This document shows, piece by piece, positions 35,441-43,793 of a stretch of 64,000 nucleotides of DNA (the first letter of the stretch is position 1; every line of letters starts with the position of its first letter). Location of the stretch: positions 620,001 to 684,000 of the forward strand of contig JACJYC010000004.1 of assembly GCA_020636325.1 (NCBI GenBank), read 5' to 3'. Both the position numbers and the translations under genes were made by a program. Under the pieces are notes generated by a model. That model was not told where the DNA came from. It did no database searches and saw only the letters and a list, made by a program, of their open reading frames with translations. Source of the stretch: Lewinellaceae bacterium (GTDB taxonomy: Bacteria; Bacteroidota; Bacteroidia; Chitinophagales; Saprospiraceae).

Positions 35441-37333
35441 ATGCAGGCAGAAATTATCCAACAACTGACGGGTATTACGGTGGTATTGGCGCTGAGCTAT
35501 GCCGCGGGGTGGTTGTTATGGGCCCCGTTCGGGCCTGCGGGCAGGGATGATGCGCTATCCTGTTTTGGCAAACTGGCCTTGGGGGCCGTCGGCCTGACCA
35601 CCGGATTTGCTGTTTTTCACACCGGGGGCCGGACTGTTTGCCTGGGATTTGTCCTGATCTACCTCGGAGCCCTTGTGAGGATAAATAAGGGATACAGCCG
35701 GACAAAAAAAACGCAAATCGAGTGGAAAGAGCTATTGCTGGTCTTCATGGCCGCTTTTGCCTATCTGGTGATTCAATGGTTGACCAACCAATATTTCAAT
35801 CCGGCTGTCGCCAGCCTCGGGGATGAGGATTACGGCATTTACGCGGCAACGGCCGAATATTTGAAACAGGCAGGCGTTGAACGCCCCTCTCCCTGGTATG
35901 AATTGAGCGGCATTGCGTCCACCAGGCTGGCTGAACCCTATCATTATCCGGATCTTTGGCTGGCGGCCATTACCCAATCGGCCCGGCTGAGCACCTTGTC
36001 GGCATACAATTATGTATACCTGCCCGTAGTTTGCAGCATTTGTTTCGCAGCCAACCGGGCTGTCATTACCCGGTATTCCGGGGGCAGGCTGACCGGGTTT
36101 TTCATCCCCTTCCTGGCGATATATTTCCCGGCGATGTTTTGGGGATGGCCCTTCTCGGGCGGATACAATTACCCGATCTGGATCTGGGCTAAAACAGCGC
36201 CCGCCTATTGGCTGCTGGCCGGCGCCCTTATGCTGATCCGGGATAAAAAAGGCCGCATTCCGGCTTTGGCGGTATTGAGCGGCTTGCCGGTCCTGAATGC
36301 GGTATATGCGCCGGTAACCGGTATTTTTTTCCTGGTTATCGCCGGCTGGAGCTTATTCAGGGAAGGCAGGAAATGGACCCAGATCCTTGCTGATCTGCTG
36401 ATTCCGGTGTTTGCAGCCGGTTTTCTGACCGGTTTTTACGCTTTTTACGGGGAGTGGGTTGTCGGTTCCGAAAGCGCCCGGATCCCTTTGGACGCATACG
36501 CCTGGCGGGCGATCCGGGGCTGGTCGGCGGCAGTGATCAAACACCTGGTTTTTGTATGGCCGTTGTTTTTGCTGGCGGCGGCGCTCTTCTACCGGGACAG
36601 GACCCGGATGAAGGCGGAAGGAAAATTCCTGGGAACCTGGTTGATCCTGGTCCTGAGCGGCGTTTTCTGCAAAGGGATCTTTAACGCCAATGGTGAAGTG
36701 GAACAATTTTTCCTTTTGACAGCCAATCCGTTGGCCGCCATCAGTTTCGTCTTTTTGAGCGGCCTGTCGTTTGAGGTGTCCGGGAAAAGGCGAGATTTGT
36801 CCACCTACACCTTCGGGATCCTGTTTGTATTGATCTGGTCATTTGTTCAGGTAGCTTTTATCCGCCCGCAACACCCGGTTGTAAATGGGAATTTTCTGAA
36901 GGACGCCATTGCCGGGTTGAATGGAAAGAACCCGATCGGAGCCGCACTGGCCGACCCTGAGCAGGAAAACTTTTATACCGCCGACCCGCGCATGTGCCTG
37001 TTCGGCAGTTTTCTGGGCCTGACCGGCAAGGGATATTGGGTGAATGCATTGAGCGTGCCGGAAAATGAGGAACAGTTCCGGTTTCCGGAGCGAACCGGCG
37101 CCATTCGCAGGTCGCCGTTTTTCAGATTTATCCGGGACCAGAAAAGAAAGGGCGATTTCGTGGATTATTCACACGCCCAAATGGATTTCATTCAACAACA
37201 GGCGATTGACTTTGTCGTTGTTGAAAAGGGGGCGGAGATTCCGCTTCCGATCCAACATTGCGCTCAAAAAACATTGACGGATCCCTTGACCGGGGTTCGT
37301 TTGCTCATACTCGGACGCCCATGCGCATACTGA
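35441..37333 (+). CDS. Polytopic membrane protein, possible GT-C glycosyltransferase or polymerase
   Basis: The product is 630 residues from the ATG at 35441, supported by AGAAGGA at 35424-35430. An upstream extension overlaps the flippase gene. It has about eleven hydrophobic segments over residues 1-480, then a soluble C-terminal part of about 150 residues ending FVVVEKGAE and VRLLILGRP. After the second or third membrane segment the loop SLGDEDYGIYAATAEYL carries an acidic DED motif. This recalls the catalytic Asp/Glu of GT-C fold enzymes in their first external loop. It could transfer sugars from a lipid carrier or polymerise repeat units. No family name can be given with certainty. It overlaps the next glycosyltransferase gene by 13 bp. 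Confidence 0.8.
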   Translation: MQAEIIQQLTGITVVLALSYAAGWLLWAPFGPAGRDDALSCFGKLALGAVGLTTGFAVFHTGGRTVCLGFVLIYLGALVRINKGYSRTKKTQIEWKELLLVFMAAFAYLVIQWLTNQYFNPAVASLGDEDYGIYAATAEYLKQAGVERPSPWYELSGIASTRLAEPYHYPDLWLAAITQSARLSTLSAYNYVYLPVVCSICFAANRAVITRYSGGRLTGFFIPFLAIYFPAMFWGWPFSGGYNYPIWIWAKTAPAYWLLAGALMLIRDKKGRIPALAVLSGLPVLNAVYAPVTGIFFLVIAGWSLFREGRKWTQILADLLIPVFAAGFLTGFYAFYGEWVVGSESARIPLDAYAWRAIRGWSAAVIKHLVFVWPLFLLAAALFYRDRTRMKAEGKFLGTWLILVLSGVFCKGIFNANGEVEQFFLLTANPLAAISFVFLSGLSFEVSGKRRDLSTYTFGILFVLIWSFVQVAFIRPQHPVVNGNFLKDAIAGLNGKNPIGAALADPEQENFYTADPRMCLFGSFLGLTGKGYWVNALSVPENEEQFRFPERTGAIRRSPFFRFIRDQKRKGDFVDYSHAQMDFIQQQAIDFVVVEKGAEIPLPIQHCAQKTLTDPLTGVRLLILGRPCAY

Positions 37334-38661
37334 TCATCACGGTTTACTATCACCCGGTCATGACGCCGAACGTCTTCCGCTGGTCGGCCATTGCCGAAGA
37401 ATGGGTGGGTAGGGGGCACGAAGTGCATGTGCTGTGCAGTGAACGGTCGCCGCTGCCCGGAGCAGAAACGATTGAGGGAGTCAGGATACACCGGGCCGGT
37501 CACGGATCACTGCTGGATTGGGCCAACAACCGGCTGAAAACCGGAAACCGGAGGGCGGAACCATCCGGCGGCGAAGGCCCCCGGAAACAGGGGCGATTGC
37601 GCAAATTCCTGGAACGGGCCGTCGATCTTTCCTGGCGCAGGATTTATTGGCCCGACGGCGCCTGTACCTGGTATTTTGCCGGGCGGCAGGCTGCAACGGC
37701 GCTTCACAAAAAATACGCTTTCGATAAGATAATCAGCGTTTCACTGCCGTTCACCTCCTGTTTGATCGCAGGTGCGGTCAAACGTCGTTTCCCCGAAATT
37801 TTCTGGTTGATGGATGTCGAGGACCCGTTCGCCTATTCAAAAGAATTTTGGGTGAATAACCGCACTTTGTTCAGGCGTCTGAATGACCGCGTTGAACGTA
37901 AAATGCTATCCAGGGCGGATGCGGTCACAGTGACCTTGCAGAAGGCGAAGGACCGCTACCAGGCCTATTTCCCCGAATTAAAGCTCGGCGAAAAGATCCG
38001 CGTTATTCCGCCGTTGGTGAACCCAATGCTGCTCGCGGATCAAAAAAACAGGGTGATTCCTCCCGGCGAAGCCTTCAATCTGGCCTATTTCGGCGCCTTT
38101 TACAGCAACGTCCGGTCGCCGTTTTCCTTCTTTGAACTGCTGAAGGCGTTTTTAACGGATTTCCCGGATTACCGCCGCCAACTGGTCATCCATTTTTTCG
38201 GTGAGCTGCCGCCATGGGTCATGGATGGATTTTCGACTTATCCGGAATTGACGGAATTGTTCCGGTTTCGGGGCCTGGTCCCCAGGCAGGCAGTTGCGGA
38301 GGAAATGCTGAAGGCCGGTTTTCTGCTCAACTTCGGCAACACAACGGACTACCATCTGCCCAGCAAGGCGGCGGAATACCTCTGCTCGGGCAAGCCCATC
38401 ATCAATGTGGTTGCCGGTCCGTCGGATGCCTTTGCGGATTTTGCACGGGATTACCCCCTGATCCTGAACCTGGAACCGGGCGCTCCCGGTCAGACCGGGG
38501 CATTGGAACGGTTCATGCGCCGGAACCTGAACCGCGAACTGGATGACGTTCAAAAGGCCGTTTATGCCCGCTTATACGGCATCCAACGGATTGCCGGTTT
38601 GTATCTGGAAAGCCTGACGATGGCTACCGTTTCCCGGCGCGGAACCGGATCGGAAGGGTGA
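37321..38661 (+). CDS. Glycosyltransferase family 4
   Basis: The product is 446 residues from the ATG at 37321, inside the last codons of the previous gene (13-bp overlap, translational coupling likely). It is a GT-B fold: the N-terminal Rossmann start MRILIITVYYHPVMTPNVFR with the acceptor-side motif WSAIAEEWVGRGHEVHVLCS, then the C-terminal donor domain with FNLAYFGAFYSNVRSP and a Glu-containing segment STYPELTELFRFRGLVPRQ. By family it transfers a sugar from a nucleotide donor to a growing lipid-linked glycan in the cytosol. The donor cannot be read from the sequence. Its 3' end overlaps the convergent TonB-C gene by 38 bp. Confidence 0.9.
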   Translation: MRILIITVYYHPVMTPNVFRWSAIAEEWVGRGHEVHVLCSERSPLPGAETIEGVRIHRAGHGSLLDWANNRLKTGNRRAEPSGGEGPRKQGRLRKFLERAVDLSWRRIYWPDGACTWYFAGRQAATALHKKYAFDKIISVSLPFTSCLIAGAVKRRFPEIFWLMDVEDPFAYSKEFWVNNRTLFRRLNDRVERKMLSRADAVTVTLQKAKDRYQAYFPELKLGEKIRVIPPLVNPMLLADQKNRVIPPGEAFNLAYFGAFYSNVRSPFSFFELLKAFLTDFPDYRRQLVIHFFGELPPWVMDGFSTYPELTELFRFRGLVPRQAVAEEMLKAGFLLNFGNTTDYHLPSKAAEYLCSGKPIINVVAGPSDAFADFARDYPLILNLEPGAPGQTGALERFMRRNLNRELDDVQKAVYARLYGIQRIAGLYLESLTMATVSRRGTGSEG

Positions 38662-39052
38662 AGTCAACCGGAATTTCCTTTCCGTTCTCAATGGCGGGTT
38701 GGAACCTGCCCAGTTTTTTGACAGCTTCAAGGGCGGCTTCATCGCAACCGTACCCCAGGCCCTGCAGTACCTTGATATTGTCGGGGGTCCCGTCAACGGT
38801 AACCGTGAAGGTCACTACAACGTTCCCGGCAATATGGTTATCAACGGCCTTTTGCGGTACAACCAGGTTACTGTAGACAATCTTCAGCATTTGCATATCT
38901 GCACACCTCTTGCACTCCTGCAGGTCTTCAATTTTCTCGCATTTGGGGTCTATAAAACGCGCCATGGCTTCTGTTACCTGTTTTTCGGCCTGACCGAAAG
39001 CAATCGAACCGAACAGGAGAAGCAGTGTGATCAGTTGAAATTTCTTTTGCAT
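38624..39052 (-). CDS. Small exported TonB C-terminal domain protein
   Basis: The product is 142 residues from the ATG at 39050-39052; an upstream extension lies ahead of the signal peptide and is rejected. The signal peptide (MQKKFQLITLLLLFGSIAFG) is followed by a Cys-rich linker (CEKIEDLQECKRCADMQ) and a TonB C-terminal domain at about 75-140 (GNVVVTFTVTVDGTPDNIKV, GYGCDEAALEAVKKLGRFQP). It has no N-terminal membrane anchor or Pro-rich spacer beyond the signal. It therefore cannot be a standard energy transducer and is more likely a periplasmic binding module. It sits between two glycosyltransferase genes, same strand as the second, and overlaps the first by 38 bp at the 3' end. Confidence 0.85.
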   Translation of the reverse strand: MQKKFQLITLLLLFGSIAFGQAEKQVTEAMARFIDPKCEKIEDLQECKRCADMQMLKIVYSNLVVPQKAVDNHIAGNVVVTFTVTVDGTPDNIKVLQGLGYGCDEAALEAVKKLGRFQPAIENGKEIPVDFTLPIRFRAGKR

Positions 39053-39089
39053 ACGAATTTTATTGTAAAGGATGACTGGATTGGAATTT

Positions 39090-40172
39090 TTACACATGGT
39101 TGTTTTGCCGAAGCTGATCAAAAATGAATTCTTCCAGCATTTCGGCGCATTGGCTCCAGGTAGCAGTTGCGTGATTTTCGCCCAGGTTTTGGCGGATCCG
39201 GTGGTAAATATCCGGATTTTTCGCCAAATTCCCGATACCCTCCGCCAAAGATTCGGGATTTGGTTCGACCCATAGGGCGCATTGTTCGTCCAGTTGCTCG
39301 CGCAAGCCGCCGACGTTGGTCACCACCATCGGGATCCGGGCGGCAATGCCCAGGGTCAACACCCCGGATTGGGAGGCTTCGCGGTAGGGCAGCACCAGGA
39401 CATCCGCCCGGTTTAACAGGTCTGCCATGCGTTCCGGGGGCAGCCACCCGGTTTCCCAATGCACTTTCGGGTGGACAAACGGATGAAAATCCGGGTCGAC
39501 TACGGCGCCTGCAATGGTCAGTGATGACCACAGGTCGTCCTCCAGCAATTCAATGGCTTGTTCCAGCAGGTCAATGCCTTTGTAACGCGCTATCCTGCCG
39601 ATCACCAGCAATCGCAGCGGTTTTTGTCCCTGGCGCTCACCCGGAATCAGCCCAGGCAGCGAAAGGATACCGTGCGGAATCACCTTAATAGGTTTCCCGG
39701 CAGGATTCGATTGCCCCGCCACGTATTCGCTCAGGAATACGACTCCTGCGGCCAGCCGTACGGACCACCGTTGAAAAAGGTCCTGCAGCAAAGCCGGTTC
39801 GCCGGGATGACTATGGGCATCGTGTACTGTAACAATGCCTGGAATGCCCAGCCTTTTTGCAAGCAGCAGAAAGAACGGCGCCCAATGATGGAAGGTCGGA
39901 AAATAAAAGGCGGAACATTGGTTTCGGCGGGCTTGCCGGGCGATCCGGAGCAATAACCGCGGCAGGATGAAAAGGCTTGAAAAAACAAAATCCGGGCCGT
40001 TTCTGAAGGTCTTTACCCGAATGGTATGGTCCGGAAATGCACCTTCAGACTGCTTTGAAGCATAAACTTCATATCTTAGCCGGGTCAAATGACGGGTCAT
40101 CTCCAGGGCATAGTCGACGCAGCCCCTTTTGGGCAGAATAAAGACGAAAATGGTGCCGGCTTGTTCCTTCAA
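39090..40172 (-). CDS. Glycosyltransferase family 4
   Basis: The product is 360 residues. The start is the TTG at 40170-40172 because the first Rossmann strand (GTIFVFILPKRGCVDYALEM) lies before the first in-frame ATG at 40098-40100. The C-terminal domain shows the GT4 pattern KPLRLLVIGRIARYKGIDLL, GWLPPERMADLLNRADVLVL and the retaining E-x7-E-like region REASQSGVLTLGIAARIPMV. It likely adds one sugar of the surface glycan. It is divergent from wecB, only 30 bp between the two TTG starts, so the promoters must lie inside each other's coding sequence. Confidence 0.9.
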   Translation of the reverse strand: MKEQAGTIFVFILPKRGCVDYALEMTRHLTRLRYEVYASKQSEGAFPDHTIRVKTFRNGPDFVFSSLFILPRLLLRIARQARRNQCSAFYFPTFHHWAPFFLLLAKRLGIPGIVTVHDAHSHPGEPALLQDLFQRWSVRLAAGVVFLSEYVAGQSNPAGKPIKVIPHGILSLPGLIPGERQGQKPLRLLVIGRIARYKGIDLLEQAIELLEDDLWSSLTIAGAVVDPDFHPFVHPKVHWETGWLPPERMADLLNRADVLVLPYREASQSGVLTLGIAARIPMVVTNVGGLREQLDEQCALWVEPNPESLAEGIGNLAKNPDIYHRIRQNLGENHATATWSQCAEMLEEFIFDQLRQNNHV

Positions 40173-40202
40173 TTGACCGCTTTAAGTCCCAAAGATAACA
40201 GC

Positions 40203-41315
40203 TTGAAGAAAATTCTGCTCATCATCGGTTCCAGGCCCGACGTGATCAAAATGGCGCCGCTGGTTTTTGCACTTCGGACAGCGGCTTCCCATCTTGAATC
40301 CCGGATTTGCGACACCAACCAGCACACCGGGCTCAAAGAACCGATGCTCCGCTTTTTTGAACTCCAACCTGATTACAGTCTGGGGCCTTTTGCGGAAGCA
40401 AATGATATTTCCTCCTTTGTTTCTGAAGCATTACGGGGATTGGAAACGGTAATTGCCGATTTTTCTCCGGATTGGGTGTTGGTCCACGGCGATACCAGTA
40501 CGGCTTTTGCCGGGGCTTTGGCCGCATTTTACGCCGGTGTCAGGGTCGGCCATGTAGAGGCCGGATTGAGGACTCCCATGAAACGGTCGCCCTTTCCGGA
40601 AGAAATGAACCGAAGGCTGATCGGGCAGCTGACGGACCTGCATTTTTGCCCGACACTGCAAACGATGGACAACCTCCGCAAGGAAGGCGTGCCGGACAAC
40701 CACCTCGTGTTATGCGGGAATACCATCGTGGATGCCCTCCAATGGGCGCTCGCCAAAATTGACCGGGTTCACCTGCCCGAAGTAGAAGCCATAAGGCAAT
40801 TATTGTCAGCGGAAGGAGCTCAAAACAAAAAAAAGATCCTCCTCACCCTGCACAGGAGAGAAAACCTGGATCGTTACCTGGCGGATATCGGGGAAGGGAT
40901 CCGGCGAATTGCCGAGCATATTCCCTGCAGCATATTTTTTCCGGTTCACCGGAATCCCAGGGTGGTGGAATGGGCCGGTCAATTCCAAGAAGAACTGCCT
41001 GATCTTATTCTGCTGCCCCCATTGCCGTATGAAGCCTTCATAAGCCTGATGAAAGCCTGCGACCTGATCCTGACCGACAGCGGAGGCATTCAGGAAGAAG
41101 CGCCTACATTGGGTAAAAAGGCCATCCTGTTGCGGGAAACCACCGAACGACCCGAGGCGACCCATTCCGGCGCTGTCCTCGGGGTAACCGTCGACGCCCG
41201 GGAAATAGAGCATCTGGCAAGGGCGTTTTTTGAAAAAGGACCGTTTGAGGCCGCAGGCGAAAACCCGTTCGGCGACGGGCATGCGGCGGAAAAGATCATC
41301 AGTCGTCTCCTGTGA
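40203..41315 (+). CDS. wecB: UDP-N-acetylglucosamine 2-epimerase (non-hydrolysing)
   Basis: The product is 370 residues using the TTG at 40203. The conserved start KKILLIIGSRPDVIKMAPLV begins right after it, while an ATG at 40089 would add 38 residues that overlap the divergent gene. It interconverts UDP-GlcNAc and UDP-ManNAc. Family motifs are present: HGDTSTAFAGALAAFYAGV, VGHVEAGLRT, FPVHRNPRV, LTDSGGIQEEAPTLGKK and the closing ETTERPEA. The TGQH-type motif reads TNQHTGL here. It supplies UDP-ManNAc for the glycan cluster. No wecC-type dehydrogenase is next to it. Confidence 0.93.
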   Translation: MKKILLIIGSRPDVIKMAPLVFALRTAASHLESRICDTNQHTGLKEPMLRFFELQPDYSLGPFAEANDISSFVSEALRGLETVIADFSPDWVLVHGDTSTAFAGALAAFYAGVRVGHVEAGLRTPMKRSPFPEEMNRRLIGQLTDLHFCPTLQTMDNLRKEGVPDNHLVLCGNTIVDALQWALAKIDRVHLPEVEAIRQLLSAEGAQNKKKILLTLHRRENLDRYLADIGEGIRRIAEHIPCSIFFPVHRNPRVVEWAGQFQEELPDLILLPPLPYEAFISLMKACDLILTDSGGIQEEAPTLGKKAILLRETTERPEATHSGAVLGVTVDAREIEHLARAFFEKGPFEAAGENPFGDGHAAEKIISRLL

Positions 41316-41324
41316 AAACGAAGG

Positions 41325-42491
41325 TTATTTTATCAGGGAAGAAACGGTGTTCGGCAATTGCAGGTTCAGGGTTTCTGACAGCAGGTCGAGGTATCGCTGT
41401 ATGATGAACCGTTCCTCGAATTCCCGCTGCATCTTGATGCGCGCATTCTTGCCCATGATGAGCCGGTCTATCTTGTCCAGGCGGATGAATTGCTCCATTT
41501 TTTCCGCCAGATCCTGCGGGTTCCTGCTTTGGCACAACAGGCCCGTCCTGCCGTCGTCCACCATTTCCTGACAACCGGGTTGACGAGTGGTGATGATGGG
41601 CGTTTCCATACTGGCGGCTTCCATCAGCACTCTCGACATGCCTTCCCGGTAATAGCTGGGCAGCACCAGGCAATCGGCTTTGGCCACATAGGGCCGTACG
41701 TCAACCGTTTCGCCGATGTATTCGATCCAGCCCTGCCGCACCCACTCCTGCAAGGTAGATACCGGTAGCGAATGGATGCCGAGCGGATCCAGCATGCCGA
41801 GGATCCGGAACCGGGTTTCCGGGTATCTTGCCTTGATGATCCGGGCGGCCTCCACAAATTCGAAGATGCCCTTGTCCCGGATCAGGCGCCCGGAAAACAG
41901 AAAAGCCGGGTAATCCCGCATTTTTTTATCCGATAGCGGCCGGTAGAATTGAGTATCGACGCCCTCTCCGGGCAGCAGTTCCAGCCGGCCTGGCTTTACC
42001 ATGTGCCTGCCGATCAGGTCCTCCGCGTCCTGTTCATTCAGTACGATCACCTTTTTGTGCAACCCCAGGGTCACTTTGTACAGGAACCGTCCGATCCTTG
42101 AGCTGGGCGGGTTCTTTTCGTTCATTACGTGGCCCAGGCCAGTGACAACGGCAAAGGAAGGAATCCCGGCAAAGCGTGCCGCCAGTCCGCCGAAGATATT
42201 GGGTTTTATCGTGAAATGGATGATATGATCGAAGCGGTGTTTACGATAGAGCCGAAACAGCTGTAAGGCCAGCCTGAGATCCTGAAGGGGATTGTTGCCG
42301 TAGAAATTGATATGGATCGGCTCAAAGTCGATGCCTTCCTTTTGAAGTTTTTGTTCAAAGGGATCGGGATTGGCCAGGACGACCACCTTGAGTCCCAGTT
42401 CTTTCAGTTTTTTGAGCAGACCTAAGCGAAACTGGTAGACCCAACGGGCGTGATTTCCAACCAGGGCAATTTTTTGAACTTTAGTTTTCAC
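41325..42491 (-). CDS. Glycosyltransferase family 4 (PglA-like)
   Basis: The 388-residue GT-B enzyme starts with KIALVGNHARWVYQFRLGLL. It continues with the segment HIIHFTIKPNIFGGLAARFA and VVTGLGHVMNEKNPPSSRIG, which are typical of the PglA/WbnH-like GT4 group that adds GalNAc or Gal-type sugars to undecaprenyl-linked oligosaccharides. The donor domain has FLFSGRLIRDKGIFEFVEAA and the E-x7-E region MEAASMETPIITTRQPGCQE. It is convergent with wecB (9 bp between stops). The specific donor is inferred only at subgroup level. Confidence 0.92.
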   Translation of the reverse strand: MKTKVQKIALVGNHARWVYQFRLGLLKKLKELGLKVVVLANPDPFEQKLQKEGIDFEPIHINFYGNNPLQDLRLALQLFRLYRKHRFDHIIHFTIKPNIFGGLAARFAGIPSFAVVTGLGHVMNEKNPPSSRIGRFLYKVTLGLHKKVIVLNEQDAEDLIGRHMVKPGRLELLPGEGVDTQFYRPLSDKKMRDYPAFLFSGRLIRDKGIFEFVEAARIIKARYPETRFRILGMLDPLGIHSLPVSTLQEWVRQGWIEYIGETVDVRPYVAKADCLVLPSYYREGMSRVLMEAASMETPIITTRQPGCQEMVDDGRTGLLCQSRNPQDLAEKMEQFIRLDKIDRLIMGKNARIKMQREFEERFIIQRYLDLLSETLNLQLPNTVSSLIK

Positions 42492-42653
42492 ACTGTTTGT
42501 TTTCTCTCATAGGATGAATGGCCGAAAGATCCGAAAAAATCGCGATATTTTTGTTGAGCCTCGTTGAATTCGGCGCAAATCGGACCACAGGAGGCACTTT
42601 CTGCATTTAACGTCCGGAAACCCTGTAAAATGATGAACAAGGTGAAAAAGGGA

Positions 42654-43673
42654 TCAGTTTCGGTCCAGAAAAACCTGAAATCCAAGCCCGAGGTTCAGTT
42701 CCAAAATAGCGGGATCGGGCGTGCCGGTCAGGAAGGCTGACCCCTCGATCGCAACCGTCGGCGTGATAAACACATCCAGGCCGGCCCCTGCATCTGCGGA
42801 GAAAACAGGGTCGAAGGTCATTTCGCTGGCAACTGCATGGCTGACGCCGGCCCTTGCAAATGCAAAAAGCCGCTTCCTGCCTTCCGCTTGGAAATAGTAC
42901 CGGGCAAAAGGTGAGACCTCATAACTGAACAGCGTTGCTGATTCGACCCGCAGGCCGAGGCCGAGCTGAGCGCCCAACATCCACTGGTCGGTAAGGAAAA
43001 AACCGAAATTTGGCGTAGCCGATAGATTAAAGCTTTCCGTATCCAGGTCGGATGCGTATCCCGCGGACAGCTGGGAGCCTCCGATCATGATGTCTTTTGC
43101 GCCGATGGCAGACTCAACAGTTTTCCAGGTCGCTTTGGCGCTGTTGTCCATAAAGAAAACCAACCCTGCCGCAGCCCGGAGGGTGACAATCTCGTTAAAA
43201 CTCGGAAAAACATCGATGTTCTGGTAGCTGGGGCCGGCGAAAACCTGCAAACTGACATTCGGGTTCAAAAAATAATTAAACCCGGCATCGGCGCCGACCG
43301 TAAAATAGGTTCCGTCCGTGAGGTCATTAGTGATTCCCTGGAATTGGCTGTACCCCTGGATAAACCACTTCACGGGCTCTGTTTCAGGGTTGAAATAATA
43401 CCGGGCAATCGCGTTCAGGCCGTAATTCAGGCCGTTGAAATCGCCGAGAGTCACAGCTGCTAACGGTTGCAGGCCAACCAAAAAGTGATTGGACAACATT
43501 TTCCCTGTGCCTGGATTCAGGGTAAGGGTTACCCCGCTGAAATTTTCTGAGGACCTTGCTGAAATGCCGATCTGACCATACGGCATGAGGCTGCCCTTTT
43601 CGATTTGGGCATCGGCTGAGTAGAAAAATAAACAACAGCATCCTGAAAACAAAATTCGGTGTAAATACTTCAT
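42654..43673 (-). CDS. Predicted outer-membrane beta-barrel protein
   Basis: The product is 339 residues with a signal peptide (MKYLHRILFSGCCCLFFYSADA). The mature sequence alternates amphipathic strands with Gly/Asn turns (YFNPETEPVKWFIQGYSQFQ, LSATPNFGFFLTDQWMLGAQ) and ends in LELNLGLGFQVFLDRN. This is the layout of OmpW/OprF-like or PorT-like small barrels. There is no peptidoglycan-binding domain. It lies between manC and a glycosyltransferase gene on the same strand. A perfect 10-bp inverted repeat sits 7 bp upstream of the start. A link to glycan export is possible but not shown. Confidence 0.8.
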   Translation of the reverse strand: MKYLHRILFSGCCCLFFYSADAQIEKGSLMPYGQIGISARSSENFSGVTLTLNPGTGKMLSNHFLVGLQPLAAVTLGDFNGLNYGLNAIARYYFNPETEPVKWFIQGYSQFQGITNDLTDGTYFTVGADAGFNYFLNPNVSLQVFAGPSYQNIDVFPSFNEIVTLRAAAGLVFFMDNSAKATWKTVESAIGAKDIMIGGSQLSAGYASDLDTESFNLSATPNFGFFLTDQWMLGAQLGLGLRVESATLFSYEVSPFARYYFQAEGRKRLFAFARAGVSHAVASEMTFDPVFSADAGAGLDVFITPTVAIEGSAFLTGTPDPAILELNLGLGFQVFLDRN

Positions 43674-43679
43674 AATCGG

Positions 43680-43705
43680 GCGTTATTTTGCCCTTAAAAT
43701 AACGC
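43680..43705. promoter_or_regulatory. Perfect 10-bp inverted repeat upstream of barrel gene
   Basis: GCGTTATTTT (43680-43689) and AAAATAACGC (43696-43705) flank a 6-nt spacer directly before the barrel gene start at 43673. It may be an operator palindrome, or a 5'-leader hairpin near the ribosome site. It is not followed by T residues, so it does not look like a terminator of manC. Confidence 0.4.
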
Positions 43706-43793
43706 AAACGGCCTGGTTGAAGAACCGGGTCCGGAATTTTAACAGCTTTTTAACGCTGAAAAATCGCCGGGAAACCAATTTTCCGGCAAGTGA

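Noticed and set aside
42492..42653. A small gene between the PglA-like glycosyltransferase and the barrel gene
   Set aside because: A 65-codon frame exists but has no motif and overlaps both neighbours; the 162-bp gap shows nothing else convincing.
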